Source of the DNA: Chitinophaga flava
Lineage (GTDB): Bacteria > Bacteroidota > Bacteroidia > Chitinophagales > Chitinophagaceae
Length of the DNA stretch: 64,000 nucleotides
Assembly (NCBI RefSeq): GCF_003308995.1
Contig: NZ_QFFJ01000001.1
Coordinates: 3,410,001-3,474,000 of the forward strand
Direction: 5' to 3'
Shown here: positions 25,223 through 34,328 of the stretch, in pieces
Layout: every line of letters begins with the position of its first letter
How positions within the stretch are numbered: position 1 is the stretch's first letter
Notes under the pieces: model-generated
Database searches by the model: none
Seen by the model: only the letters and a program-made list of their open reading frames with translations
What the model was told of the DNA's origin: nothing
Position numbers and translations under genes: made by a program

Positions 25223-25672
25223 TTAGCGTCTTGTGGAATCGCGTCCGAACAGGTCTTTGAAATCCTGTTTGAAGTCTGTCCACTCCTTATCGGATTTTTT
25301 CATCAGCTCATCAGCGCCCTTACGCGTGCTGTCCCAGGTATCGGCACTGCTGTTCTGAATGTCCTTCATTTTTTTGTCCATCTCCGCTTTCAGGCTCTCC
25401 AGCTTTTTGCGGGCTGCTTTGCTCTTCGTAGTGCCTTCTTTTTTTAATTCGTCACTAGTCTGGTCTATTTGTTTGATCCGCTCTCTGATGGCTTCCTCCG
25501 CCTGCTTTTTCTGCTCGTCGAGGTATTCCCCGGCGCTTTTAGCAGTGGCTTTTACGTCTTCTTTAACTTTATTAGCACCTTCCTGCACCTGCTCTTTCTT
25601 TTCCTGCTGCTTTTTATTCTCGTTGCACGACAGAAATGCTGCTACTCCCAGTAATAACATTATTTTTTTCAT
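25223..25672 (-). CDS. Small charged helical lipoprotein
   Basis: A 149-residue protein with a lipobox (LLLGVAAFLSC, Cys near residue 16). The mature part is almost entirely Lys/Glu/Gln-rich amphipathic helix with 11- to 14-residue periodicity (EGANKVKEDVKATAKSAGEY, RKKLESLKAEMDKKMKDI, RKGADELMKKSDKEW), like LEA or apolipoprotein-type proteins. A coiled-coil envelope role is inferred; no family is recognised. The ATG at 25672 is chosen because upstream in-frame residues do not fit a signal peptide. Confidence 0.75.
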   Translation of the reverse strand: MKKIMLLLGVAAFLSCNENKKQQEKKEQVQEGANKVKEDVKATAKSAGEYLDEQKKQAEEAIRERIKQIDQTSDELKKEGTTKSKAARKKLESLKAEMDKKMKDIQNSSADTWDSTRKGADELMKKSDKEWTDFKQDFKDLFGRDSTRR

Positions 25673-25926
25673 GGTCAACTGATTTAAACTGTTAGAAAAT
25701 AGGTCCGGTGATTTTTGGCACGGGTACTTTGTTGTTCCCCCCTTATCAAAACATATTCCAGTTTTTTTGTTCACACACGGAACACATTATTTACAGACTG
25801 AAAAATATATATAAATTATTAATACAATTTAATGATTGGTAGATTGTTGGCATTATACCTACACATGCGTCCGTTAACGAAAAAATAGCTAGGTTTGAGG
25901 TCCTTTTATAACAAAACCAAACTTAT

Positions 25927-28089
25927 ATGAGAAAAAAATTAGTGGTTTTGCTCCTCCTGCTCAGCGTAAGCATTCAATGGGCGAAAGCAGACGAGGGCAT
26001 GTGGCTCCCTTATTTATTGGGCCAACAAACCTACAATGACATGGTCAAAAGAGGCCTCAAATTAACCAAAGAACAGTTGTATAGCATCAACAAAGCTTCC
26101 ATGAAGGATGCGATCGTGATCTTTGGCGGAGGTTGCACCGGTGAAATTGTAAGCAATGAAGGTCTGATTTTTACGAACCACCACTGCGGTTATGGAGCAA
26201 TTGCTGCTGCCAGCTCTGTAGAACATAACTATCTCAAAAACGGCTTCTACGCAAAAAATAAACAGGAAGAAATTTCTTCCCCCATGCTTTCTGTACAGTT
26301 CCTGGTAAAAGTGGAAGATGTAACGAAAGATGTGGAAGCACAGCTGAAAGGGCTTAACGGCGCTGACAGAGTGAAAAAAGAACAGGATGTTTACAACGAC
26401 ATCATCACCAAAGCTACCACCGGCAACGGCTACGAAGCCAAAGTGGTTCCTATGTTCAAAGCTAATCAATACCTGCTGTTTGTATACGAGCGCTTTAAAG
26501 ATGTTCGCCTGGTAGGTACGCCTCCTGAAAGCGTAGGTAAATTCGGTGGTGATACCGACAACTGGGAATGGCCCCGTCATACCGGCGATTTCTCTGTCTT
26601 CCGCGTATATGCTACCAAAGACGGTAAACCTGCGTCTTATTCCAAAGACAACGTTCCGTTAAAACCTAAACACTTCCTGCCGGTATCCATCAAAGGTGTA
26701 AAAGAAAATGATTACGCCATGATCTTCGGTTACCCCGGTGGTACCAACCGTTACGAAACCTCTTATGGCATCAAGCTGAAAACAGAAGTGGAAAACCCTT
26801 CTCTGGTAAATCTGCGCGACGTAAGACTGAAAGCCATGATGGAACAGATGGCGAAAGATCCGGCAGTAAAACTGCAACTGGCCTCTAATTATGCCAGCAT
26901 CGCTAACTACTGGAAATTCTTTGATGGCGAAACCAAACAACTGAAACAGCACCACGTACTGGAACAGAAAGAAAAGAATGAAGCTGCTTTCGCCAAATGG
27001 GCACAGGACAAACCTGAGTTTGCCAATGTCATGAACGATTATGCTGCTGCTTACAAAGCATGGAGCCCTTATGCCAAACACCGTGTATACCTGACTGAAG
27101 GTATCCTTGGTTCTCCGGCTGCTGCTTATGCAGGTACCCTGATGGTGCTGGAAAAAGCACTGGTAACTCCAGGTAGCGCTAAAGATGCTGCTCAGCAGGC
27201 TGCCGTTGCCGCTGATAAAGCAAGAACCTCTTTCCTCGAAAGTGAAAACAAACCCAGCGATCAGAAAATCCTGGCTGCTACTGCACGCATGTTCTACAAC
27301 GACGTGCCTAAAGATCAGCAACCTATCGGATTCTATGAAGCGCTGAAAAACAAATTCGGCAGCCTCGAAGACGACAACACCTGGAAACTCTGGGCCGCTT
27401 ACCTGATGAATAACACCATCATTTTTGATGATGCCAAATGGAAAGCATTTATGGCCAATCCGGATGCAGTGACCCTGCAAAACGATCCTCTTTTTGCTTA
27501 CACCAGCACCTTCATTAAAAATTACGCCGGTAAATACCAGCCTATTTACAGCCAGTTCGCACTGAAAAACAACGACCTGGGCCGCGAATACCTGAAAGGT
27601 GTAATGCAGATGCAACCTAACGCCAACAGGTATCCGGATGCCAACTTCACTATGCGCCTCTCTTTTGGCCAGGTGAAACCATATTCTCCACGCGATGCTG
27701 TACATTACGACTATGTTACTACCATGAAAGGCGTGATCGAGAAATACGTACCAGGCGACTACGAGTTTGACCTCCCGGCTAACTACATGGACCTGTACAA
27801 CAAAAAAGATTTCGGTCAATACAAAGACGCTAAACGTAACGACGTAGTAGTGGCCTTTATCACTACCAACGACATTACCGGCGGTAACTCCGGTTCTCCA
27901 GTGATCAACGCCAATGGCGAATTGATTGGCCTGGCCTTCGACGGTAACTACGAAGCGCTGAGCCACAAAATCCAGTTCGACGCTGACTACAACCGCACTA
28001 TCTGCGTAGATGTACGCTATGTACTGTGGTGCATCGAAAAACTGGGTGGTGCCAAAAACATCATCGATGAGCTGAAGCTGGTGAAATAA
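25927..28089 (+). CDS. S46 family dipeptidyl-peptidase, DPP7 type
   Basis: A 720-residue periplasmic serine peptidase of family S46. A signal peptide ends near AKA-DEGMW. The catalytic His lies in FTNHHCGYG (residue about 85), the Asp in FGGDTDNWEWPRHTGDF (about 220-230) and the Ser in TGGNSGSP at residue 655. The residue at 673 (AFDGN) is Gly, which in Porphyromonas enzymes marks DPP7 (aliphatic or aromatic P1), whereas DPP11 has Arg there. So release of dipeptides with hydrophobic penultimate residues is expected. Length agrees with the family (about 710-720). Codon use is regular, suggesting good expression. It is a single gene with a strong terminator. Confidence 0.95.
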   Translation: MRKKLVVLLLLLSVSIQWAKADEGMWLPYLLGQQTYNDMVKRGLKLTKEQLYSINKASMKDAIVIFGGGCTGEIVSNEGLIFTNHHCGYGAIAAASSVEHNYLKNGFYAKNKQEEISSPMLSVQFLVKVEDVTKDVEAQLKGLNGADRVKKEQDVYNDIITKATTGNGYEAKVVPMFKANQYLLFVYERFKDVRLVGTPPESVGKFGGDTDNWEWPRHTGDFSVFRVYATKDGKPASYSKDNVPLKPKHFLPVSIKGVKENDYAMIFGYPGGTNRYETSYGIKLKTEVENPSLVNLRDVRLKAMMEQMAKDPAVKLQLASNYASIANYWKFFDGETKQLKQHHVLEQKEKNEAAFAKWAQDKPEFANVMNDYAAAYKAWSPYAKHRVYLTEGILGSPAAAYAGTLMVLEKALVTPGSAKDAAQQAAVAADKARTSFLESENKPSDQKILAATARMFYNDVPKDQQPIGFYEALKNKFGSLEDDNTWKLWAAYLMNNTIIFDDAKWKAFMANPDAVTLQNDPLFAYTSTFIKNYAGKYQPIYSQFALKNNDLGREYLKGVMQMQPNANRYPDANFTMRLSFGQVKPYSPRDAVHYDYVTTMKGVIEKYVPGDYEFDLPANYMDLYNKKDFGQYKDAKRNDVVVAFITTNDITGGNSGSPVINANGELIGLAFDGNYEALSHKIQFDADYNRTICVDVRYVLWCIEKLGGAKNIIDELKLVK

Positions 28090-28113
28090 GCCCTTCTGCT
28101 AAAAAAAATACAG

Positions 28114-28148
28114 ATCCCGTTTCGGTTATGCCGGAACGGGATTTTTTT
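28114..28148 (+). terminator. Rho-independent terminator of the S46 peptidase gene
   Basis: A 12-bp stem (28114-28125 with 28131-28142, one G-U) with a 5-base loop and seven T residues. Confidence 0.85.
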
Positions 28149-28233
28149 ATCCTGCCCGCCTCAAAACATTTCCCTGCTGCATGTTGTTATCCCCAGTAAA
28201 TACCGCCTATTCTGAAATTCACAACAACCGTGC

Positions 28234-29400
28234 ATGCATAAACGAAGTATCCTACTATTGGCCATCTTTTTAGTTGCAGTGACCCCGCTGACGTATGCAG
28301 GAAATGGGCTGGCGATAGATACCTCCGCGGTTGATACCACTGCACAGAAAGTTGGTTTTCTGAAACGAGTGACACTGAGTGGTGTATTTCAGGCCCGTTA
28401 TACATTGTCTCTCAAATCGAATATAGATGTGAACGGAGTACACCAGACAGATGAAGAAAAGGAAGTGGTGCGCAATAGTTTCAGTATCAAAAGGGCAAGG
28501 CTTCAGGTGAAAGCGCAGGTCAGCGACCGGTTTACAGCCAGCTGCCTGGTTAACTTCGCTGATTTTGCCAGCGACCCCAAAGGAAAAGTGCTGGAAAACG
28601 CTTTCATATCCTACCGCTGGAATGATGCCGTCAATTTTACAGTAGGACAGTTCAGACCTTCCTTCGGTCTGGAAGATCTTTATCCGGTGGATATTATTCA
28701 GTCGATGGATTTCTCTAACCAGTATTATGCATTTGGAAATAATGGCTGGCAAAGTTTTCAGGTGGGCATATCTATGTTCGGCACCTTCCGGAAGCTGACG
28801 AGGTGGCCTATCAAATATGCTATCAATGTGGTGAATGGTAACAACCGTAACCAGATATCGGATGATGATAATGGCAAACTGGCCTCCACCAGGCTGGAAT
28901 TTGGAGACATGAACAGGTTGTCGCTGGGCCTCAATGGTGGATTTGGAGCTGTTAGAAGACATGGCGTTTATGCGTTGGGGATAGACTTCAGTGGAGTTAT
29001 TCCACTGGCGGAAAAACTGGACCTGCAGCTTCAGACTGAATTCAAACAGGGCACCGACCACCGGTTGTTTTACTCCCTGGCAGACAGCCTGCGGCAAGGA
29101 CCGCTGAGTGATTATCAGATGAATGGTGTTTATGTGTTGCCCAACTTCCGTTACAAAATCAATTATCACAAACTCACATCGATAGAAATGTCTATGCGCT
29201 ATGAATATTTTAATGAGGATTTCAGGCATACCGGCAATGCACGACGCTCCTATATCCCGATGATAAGTCTTGCATTTCTGAAAGATTATGGAGGACGCAT
29301 ACAGCTGGGCATGCAGATCGATGACTACGACAGAGACATCCCTGGGACCAAAACGCACAGTAGCAACCTGATGATTGTGCAGGTACAATGCAGACTATAA
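28234..29400 (+). CDS. Outer-membrane porin, OprO/OprP-like
   Basis: A 388-residue exported beta-barrel protein. A signal peptide (about 1-22, ending TYA-GN) is followed by alternating strands with typical porin pieces: SFSIKRARLQVKAQVSDRF, NAFISYRWNDAVNFTVGQFRPSFGLEDL, and a C-terminal strand ending VQVQCRL. This fits the phosphate-selective porin O/P fold common in Bacteroidota; actual specificity is open. It precedes the succinate dehydrogenase genes on the same strand by 57 bases, which suggests cotranscription and perhaps uptake of a C4-dicarboxylate or another anion, but that is inference. Confidence 0.85.
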   Translation: MHKRSILLLAIFLVAVTPLTYAGNGLAIDTSAVDTTAQKVGFLKRVTLSGVFQARYTLSLKSNIDVNGVHQTDEEKEVVRNSFSIKRARLQVKAQVSDRFTASCLVNFADFASDPKGKVLENAFISYRWNDAVNFTVGQFRPSFGLEDLYPVDIIQSMDFSNQYYAFGNNGWQSFQVGISMFGTFRKLTRWPIKYAINVVNGNNRNQISDDDNGKLASTRLEFGDMNRLSLGLNGGFGAVRRHGVYALGIDFSGVIPLAEKLDLQLQTEFKQGTDHRLFYSLADSLRQGPLSDYQMNGVYVLPNFRYKINYHKLTSIEMSMRYEYFNEDFRHTGNARRSYIPMISLAFLKDYGGRIQLGMQIDDYDRDIPGTKTHSSNLMIVQVQCRL

Positions 29401-29457
29401 AAGGCCATTATCACGCAGGAAATCAGGTATTCACACGTCGACTTAAAAATACAGGTT

Positions 29458-30126
29458 ATGGGTCAGTGGAAACAAAAAACATTAACCAGAAAAAACTGGA
29501 TGGCATTTACAGGATTATTCCTGTGTCTTTTTCTGGTCATTCATTTTCTGGGAAACCTGCAGCTGCTGCTGCCGGAGGAGAAGGCACATCTGCAATTCAA
29601 TTATTATTCACATCTGTTATCAGGAAATATCATCATCAAAATTATTTCCTGGGTGTTGTACATCAGTATCATTGTACATGTAGTATATGCAATCATTATA
29701 ATGTTAACGAATAAACGCTCCAGAGATCTAAAATACCACTATGACAGAAGAGCGGCGGTCAGCAAATGGTACACGCGTAATATGGGATTGCTGGGCACGA
29801 TCATTTTTATTTTTCTGGTGATTCATTTCAGAGATTTCTGGTATGTGTACAAATTTGGAGCATTACCGCTGGACGCACAGGGAAATAAAGACCTGTACAC
29901 CTTGGTGGTGGCTGTTTACAGTGAAACATGGTATGTGCTGGTATATGTGTTGTGTATGGTAGCGTTATGTTATCATTTGATGCATGGTTTTTTCAGTGCA
30001 GCCAGAACGCTGGGTGTATATCATCCGCGATATGTACGATGGATAAAGGTTTTCGGCTGGATTTACAGTGTCGGTATCAGTGCTGGTTTTGCACTGATAC
30101 CCATTTATGTTCACTTCTTAAAATAA
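29458..30126 (+). CDS. sdhC: Succinate dehydrogenase/fumarate reductase cytochrome b subunit
   Basis: A 222-residue protein with five membrane helices, the single-subunit diheme type seen in Bacillus and Wolinella. Histidines likely to bind heme b appear in LFLVIHFLGNLQLL, ISIIVHVVYA, FLVIHFRDFW and ALCYHLMHGFF. It anchors SdhA and SdhB and exchanges electrons with menaquinone. The gene is 6 bases ahead of the flavoprotein gene, so translation is coupled. Confidence 0.93.
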   Translation: MGQWKQKTLTRKNWMAFTGLFLCLFLVIHFLGNLQLLLPEEKAHLQFNYYSHLLSGNIIIKIISWVLYISIIVHVVYAIIIMLTNKRSRDLKYHYDRRAAVSKWYTRNMGLLGTIIFIFLVIHFRDFWYVYKFGALPLDAQGNKDLYTLVVAVYSETWYVLVYVLCMVALCYHLMHGFFSAARTLGVYHPRYVRWIKVFGWIYSVGISAGFALIPIYVHFLK

Positions 30127-30132
30127 GCTGAG

Positions 30133-32043
30133 ATGCTGGAGTCAAAAATACCGGACGGACCACTGGAGGACAAGTGGCGTTATTACAAGGAACATGCGAA
30201 GCTGGTGAACCCCGCCAACCGCAGGAAGCTGGAGGTAATTGTTGTAGGCACCGGACTGGCCGGAAGCTCCATTGCTGCCTCCCTTGGGGAGATGGGATAC
30301 CGGGTAAAAAGCTTCTGTTTTCAGGATACTCCGCGCCGCGCCCATTCAGTGGCTGCGCAGGGAGGTGTGAATGCCTGTAAGAACTATAAAAATGACGGAG
30401 ATAACATCTTCCGTATGTTTTATGATACGATCAAGGGTGGTGATTTCCGATCGAGGGAGGGCAATGTATACCGGCTGGCAGAATGCAGTGCCAGTCTGAT
30501 AGACCAGGCAGTGGCTCAGGGTGTACCTTTCGGCCGGGAATACGGTGGATATCTCAATAACCGCTCCTTCGGTGGGGTACAGGTGTCGCGGACCTTCTAC
30601 GCACGGGGACAGACTGGTCAACAGTTATTGCTGGGTGCCTATCAGGCATTGATGCGGCAGGTACACCTGGGTACGGTGCAATTGTTTGCCCGTCATGAAA
30701 TGCTGGATCTGGTAACGATAGACGGAAAGGCAAGGGGGGTGATCGTCCGGAATCTGGATACCGGCAATATAGAGCGTCATGGGGCCCATGCTGTAATACT
30801 GGCTACTGGCGGTTTCGGCAAGATTTATTATCTGTCTACCCTGGCGATGGGATGCAATGGTTCTGCCATCTGGCGGGCACATAAAAAGGGCGCACTCATT
30901 GCTAACCCGAGCTGGACACAGATCCATCCTACCAGTCTGCCGCAGTCGGGTGAGTATCAGTCCAAACTGACGCTGATGTCGGAATCACTGCGTAATGATG
31001 GCCGTATATGGGTGCCCAAAAACCAGGATGAGAAACGCTTGCCCAACCAGGTTCCGGAGGAAGACCGGGACTACTATCTGGAGCGGCGATACCCGGCCTT
31101 CGGTAACCTGTCGCCCAGGGATATTGCTTCCAGGGCAGCCAAAGAGCGTATCGACGCAGGTTACGGCATAGGGCCTTTAAAAAATGCGGTATACCTCGAT
31201 TTCTCAAGGGCTATTAAGGAACAGGGAGAGCCCAAAATCCGCGAGAAGTATGGTAACCTCTTCCGCATGTACGAAAAAATAACCGGGATCGATGCTTATA
31301 AAGAGCCGATGCGTATTTCACCGGCTGCACATTTTTCGATGGGAGGTCTGTGGGTAGATTATGAGTTGATGACAACCATACCGGGTCTGTTTGCATTGGG
31401 TGAAGCCAATTTTGCTGATCATGGTGCTAACCGGTTGGGGGCCAATTCACTGTTGCAGGCCTGTGTAGACGGTTACTTCATCGCACCTTATACGCTGGGT
31501 AACTATCTCGCTGATGAGATCAAAACACCCACGATAGATACCAGTCAGCTTGCTTTTGATAGTGCAGCGGCAAGAGTAGAAGGGCAGTTGCGCGCATTGA
31601 TGTCGATAGGAGGCAAGTTATCTGCTGATCATTTCCATAAAACACTGGGTAAAATCCTGTATGACAAATGTGGCCTGTCCCGCTCCAGGGAAGGCCTGGA
31701 ACAGGCTATCAATGAGATAAAGGCATTACGGCAGCAGTTCTATGAACAGCTTTACATACCCGGAGGTATGGCCATCAACAGTGAGTTGGAAAAAGCAGGT
31801 AGGGTTGCAGACTATCTGGAGCTTGGTGAACTGATGTGTTATGACGCGCTGACGCGCGAAGAATCCTGTGGTGCTCATTTCCGGGTAGAATATCAGACAC
31901 CCGAAGGAGAAGCGAAGCGTAATGACCGGGACTTTTCTTTTATCTCAGCCTGGGAATGGGCTGGAAGTCACAACCCGCCGGTATTGCATAAGGAGCCGCT
32001 GAAGTTTGAGTTTGTTACACCTACGGTGAGAAGTTATAAATAA
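30133..32043 (+). CDS. sdhA: Succinate dehydrogenase/fumarate reductase flavoprotein subunit
   Basis: A 636-residue flavoprotein. The FAD Rossmann motif is VVGTGLAGSSIAASLGEMGY near residue 37. HSVAAQGGVNA carries the His expected to hold FAD covalently. The active-site region includes PTSLPQSG, MSESLRNDGR and the HFSMGGLWVD stretch, and ATNFADHGANRLGANSL-like residues (GEANFADHGANRLGANSLLQ) close the FAD site. It oxidises succinate to fumarate or the reverse; direction cannot be read from sequence. It is the middle gene of porin-sdhC-sdhA-sdhB. Confidence 0.95.
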   Translation: MLESKIPDGPLEDKWRYYKEHAKLVNPANRRKLEVIVVGTGLAGSSIAASLGEMGYRVKSFCFQDTPRRAHSVAAQGGVNACKNYKNDGDNIFRMFYDTIKGGDFRSREGNVYRLAECSASLIDQAVAQGVPFGREYGGYLNNRSFGGVQVSRTFYARGQTGQQLLLGAYQALMRQVHLGTVQLFARHEMLDLVTIDGKARGVIVRNLDTGNIERHGAHAVILATGGFGKIYYLSTLAMGCNGSAIWRAHKKGALIANPSWTQIHPTSLPQSGEYQSKLTLMSESLRNDGRIWVPKNQDEKRLPNQVPEEDRDYYLERRYPAFGNLSPRDIASRAAKERIDAGYGIGPLKNAVYLDFSRAIKEQGEPKIREKYGNLFRMYEKITGIDAYKEPMRISPAAHFSMGGLWVDYELMTTIPGLFALGEANFADHGANRLGANSLLQACVDGYFIAPYTLGNYLADEIKTPTIDTSQLAFDSAAARVEGQLRALMSIGGKLSADHFHKTLGKILYDKCGLSRSREGLEQAINEIKALRQQFYEQLYIPGGMAINSELEKAGRVADYLELGELMCYDALTREESCGAHFRVEYQTPEGEAKRNDRDFSFISAWEWAGSHNPPVLHKEPLKFEFVTPTVRSYK

Positions 32044-32057
32044 ATAAACTATCGTGT

Positions 32058-32804
32058 ATGCATATACGATTAAAGATATGGAGACAGGAAAACAGCCAGG
32101 ATGCTGGTAGGATGCAGGATTATGAACTGGCAGCGGTTGACCCCGACATGTCTTTTCTGGAGATGCTGGACATGTTGAATGAACAGCTGCTGGGAAAGGG
32201 CGAACGGACTATCGAGTTTGACCATGACTGCAGGGAAGGTATCTGCGGACAGTGCGGTGTAATGATCAATGGTCGTGCACACGGACCGCTGAAAAACACC
32301 ACCACCTGTCAGCTGCATATGCGCAGTTTCGCTGAAGGAGAGGTGATATATATAGAGCCGTTTCGTGCTACAGCATTTCCGGTAAAGTGTGATCTGAAAA
32401 TAGACCGCAGTGCTTTGGATCGTGTGATACAGGCAGGCGGTTTTATTTCAGTGAATACCGGACAGGCGCCGGAAGCCAACAGTATACCGGTGGGGCATGG
32501 TGTAGCAGAAGCCGCTTTTGATGCGGCGGCGTGTATTGGTTGCGGTGCCTGTGTGGCGGTGTGTAAAAATTCCAGCGCAGCGTTGTTCACCAGTGCTAAA
32601 ATAACGCACCTGGTATTGTTGCCACAAGGAGAAGTAGAAGCAAGCGAAAGAGTGCGGCAGATGGTAGATCAGATGGATGCGGAAGGGTTTGGTCACTGCA
32701 GTAATACAGAGGCTTGTGAGGCAGAATGCCCGCAGCAGATCTCGGTATTGCATATCGCTCGTATGAACTGGGAATACAACAAGTTGCAGCTGTTAAAAAC
32801 GTGA
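32058..32804 (+). CDS. sdhB: Succinate dehydrogenase/fumarate reductase iron-sulfur subunit
   Basis: A 248-residue protein with the three expected cluster motifs: CREGICGQCG plus a later Cys (TTCQL) for the 2Fe-2S centre, CIGCGACVAVCKN, and HCSNTEACEAECPQQI for the two remaining centres. It passes electrons from SdhA to the heme b subunit. It begins 14 bases after sdhA. The stretch between clusters (SALDRVIQAGGFISVNTGQAPEANS) is typical of the Bacteroidota form. Confidence 0.95.
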   Translation: MHIRLKIWRQENSQDAGRMQDYELAAVDPDMSFLEMLDMLNEQLLGKGERTIEFDHDCREGICGQCGVMINGRAHGPLKNTTTCQLHMRSFAEGEVIYIEPFRATAFPVKCDLKIDRSALDRVIQAGGFISVNTGQAPEANSIPVGHGVAEAAFDAAACIGCGACVAVCKNSSAALFTSAKITHLVLLPQGEVEASERVRQMVDQMDAEGFGHCSNTEACEAECPQQISVLHIARMNWEYNKLQLLKT

Positions 32805-32869
32805 TATGCTGATTGAATAAGGATGATACGTAGTAGTACGTAATTTTAAAAATTTGTCGGTTGACTTGA

Positions 32870-32900
32870 TTGTTTATACGAAGAATCGTCGTAAATTTGC
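32870..32900 (+). promoter_or_regulatory. Strong Bacteroidota promoter of the IPT lipoprotein gene
   Basis: TTG at 32870-32872, a 19-base spacer and TAAATTTGC at 32892-32900 match the Bacteroidota consensus well. RNA would start near 32907, leaving a leader of about 110 bases that can form competing small stems (for example AACCC/GGGTT around 32960-32986). Confidence 0.65.
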
Positions 32901-33018
32901 GTCCGTTTTAATACCGATATATACTGTTGCGGATAAGAGTTGCTACATGCGATAGTGTTAACCCGGATTTATTTGTAACAGGGTTTGTGACCCGCCCCCA
33001 AAAAAGAAGTATAAAAAC

Positions 33019-33387
33019 ATGAAACATTTAAGAATGTTTGTGGTATCCCTGCTGTTGATGATAACAGCGATGACAGCTTGTACCCCAAACCAGGAAAAGA
33101 AAGAAACAGCTACAGTAGCCGGTAACGCCGGTAATTTTCTGATCATCAGAGGTCATGGTTTCAGCCAGGATAAGGCTGCCAACAAAGTAATCTTTGGTGA
33201 AGTATCAGCACAGGTATTACATGCCGATGCTGATTATCTGCTGGTACAGGTACCAGAGCAGAAAGCTGATACTGTACAGGTGATAGTAGCAGTGGGAGAC
33301 AACATCTCCAACGCTATGTTGTTTGAATATCATCCCACACGGAAGCTGGTAGCTGCTGTGCAGGGACTGGGCCATGACGCCTATTAA
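33019..33387 (+). CDS. Minimal IPT/TIG-domain lipoprotein
   Basis: A 122-residue lipoprotein: hydrophobic signal then TAMTAC, with the acylated Cys near residue 21. After a Gln/Lys/Thr linker comes one Ig-like IPT/TIG domain (FLIIRGHGFSQDKAANKVIFG, HADADYLLVQVPEQKADTVQVIVAVGDNISNAMLFEY), ending with a 15-residue tail. Such domains usually occur as one part of larger surface glycan-binding proteins; here it stands alone. Surface display is possible but not shown. It has its own good promoter and long leader. Confidence 0.78.
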   Translation: MKHLRMFVVSLLLMITAMTACTPNQEKKETATVAGNAGNFLIIRGHGFSQDKAANKVIFGEVSAQVLHADADYLLVQVPEQKADTVQVIVAVGDNISNAMLFEYHPTRKLVAAVQGLGHDAY

Positions 33388-33436
33388 TAACACAGTGTTT
33401 TAGTTGTTACCATAGCTTTATTAGTAAAGAAAGAAA

Positions 33437-33465
33437 AAGGGTTGTTACATTATGTAACAACCCTT
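33437..33465. terminator. Bidirectional terminator between convergent genes
   Basis: A 13-bp perfect stem (33437-33449 with 33453-33465) and a 3-base loop, with a T-rich run on the minus-strand side and a weaker one on the plus side. Confidence 0.75.
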
Positions 33466-33490
33466 CTCTTATTAATGAGTGAGTAAGTAG

Positions 33491-34219
33491 TTATTTATTT
33501 TCCTTGGGCTGCATGCCAAACATCAGTACCAGTTTGTTATTGTCGTAGAGGTTGAGAGTCTGGTCTGCTACATCATACCGGAAGTTGTGTTCACCGATCA
33601 TTGTCAGGAACTCGTGTTCACGACGCATCACGTTTTCATCCATGCAGGCCATTCTGGTGCTGATGGGCATGGTAAAGCTGATGTTTTCACCGCTGGCGTT
33701 AAAACCACCAGAGATGTTGTTGCATCCGCCTTTGCCGTGGAAGCGTTTGGTGGCCGGATCAAATTCAACCCAGATACCGGATTGTGTGAGTACGCTATCT
33801 CCCATTTTGATCAGGTTCCATCTTTTGCTCGTGATAAATGCCCACAGGCGGCCATTTTCAGTATTAGTTGTTTTTTCCGCAGCAGTAGTATTTACTTTTT
33901 TCTTCTCCAATACTTTCCGCAATGTGTATTTAATGGATGAGCCATCGGCAGGAGGATTTTTAATGGTAGTAACCCTTACTAACAGTTTGTAACGATAGCC
34001 GGGAGTATATTTAAATCCTTCGATGTTGGTGAAGAGGTTTGACCAGGAAGTATCCTTGAGTCCCTTTATCTGCAGGCATTCCATGGGGGCTACGCCGGTG
34101 CAGGGCTCTTTGGCTTCTTTCACATAAATGGTCTGGTTTCTTGCAGGCTGCTGCTTTTGCACGGGTTGTCCGGGTGTCATCAATGTAGTAGCCAGCGTCA
34201 ATGCTAATTCGAAAAACAT
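33491..34219 (-). CDS. Exported DUF4377 + META domain protein
   Basis: A 242-residue protein with a signal peptide (FFELALTLATTLMTPG). The N-terminal part (QTIYVKEAKEPCTGVAPMECLQIKG...FEGFKYTPGY-type, residues about 30-110) fits DUF4377. The C-terminal part (residues about 125-240) fits the META/HslJ fold: WNLIKMGDS, FDPATKRFHGKGGCNNISGGF and ISTRMACMDENVMRREHEFL. META proteins are linked to heat and antibiotic resistance in enterics; the role here is unknown. I use the ATG at 34219; an in-frame TTG at 34246 is possible. Confidence 0.82.
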   Translation of the reverse strand: MFFELALTLATTLMTPGQPVQKQQPARNQTIYVKEAKEPCTGVAPMECLQIKGLKDTSWSNLFTNIEGFKYTPGYRYKLLVRVTTIKNPPADGSSIKYTLRKVLEKKKVNTTAAEKTTNTENGRLWAFITSKRWNLIKMGDSVLTQSGIWVEFDPATKRFHGKGGCNNISGGFNASGENISFTMPISTRMACMDENVMRREHEFLTMIGEHNFRYDVADQTLNLYDNNKLVLMFGMQPKENK

Positions 34220-34328
34220 AATTGTGATTTTAATCTTTAACAACAAAAGGTACCTGACGGTTTACTTTTGTCAGTATACCTCTTGTTTGCAAAAACGCTG
34301 CCAGTATGCAGAAAGTTACAATCAGTGT

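Noticed and set aside
26659..27966. 435-codon minus-strand open frame opposite the S46 peptidase
   Set aside because: It is an antisense shadow produced by codon bias; the plus strand encodes an intact peptidase with all active-site residues.
28270..29388. 372-codon minus-strand open frame opposite the porin
   Set aside because: Antisense shadow; its translation lacks any domain pattern, while the plus strand gives a signal peptide and barrel.
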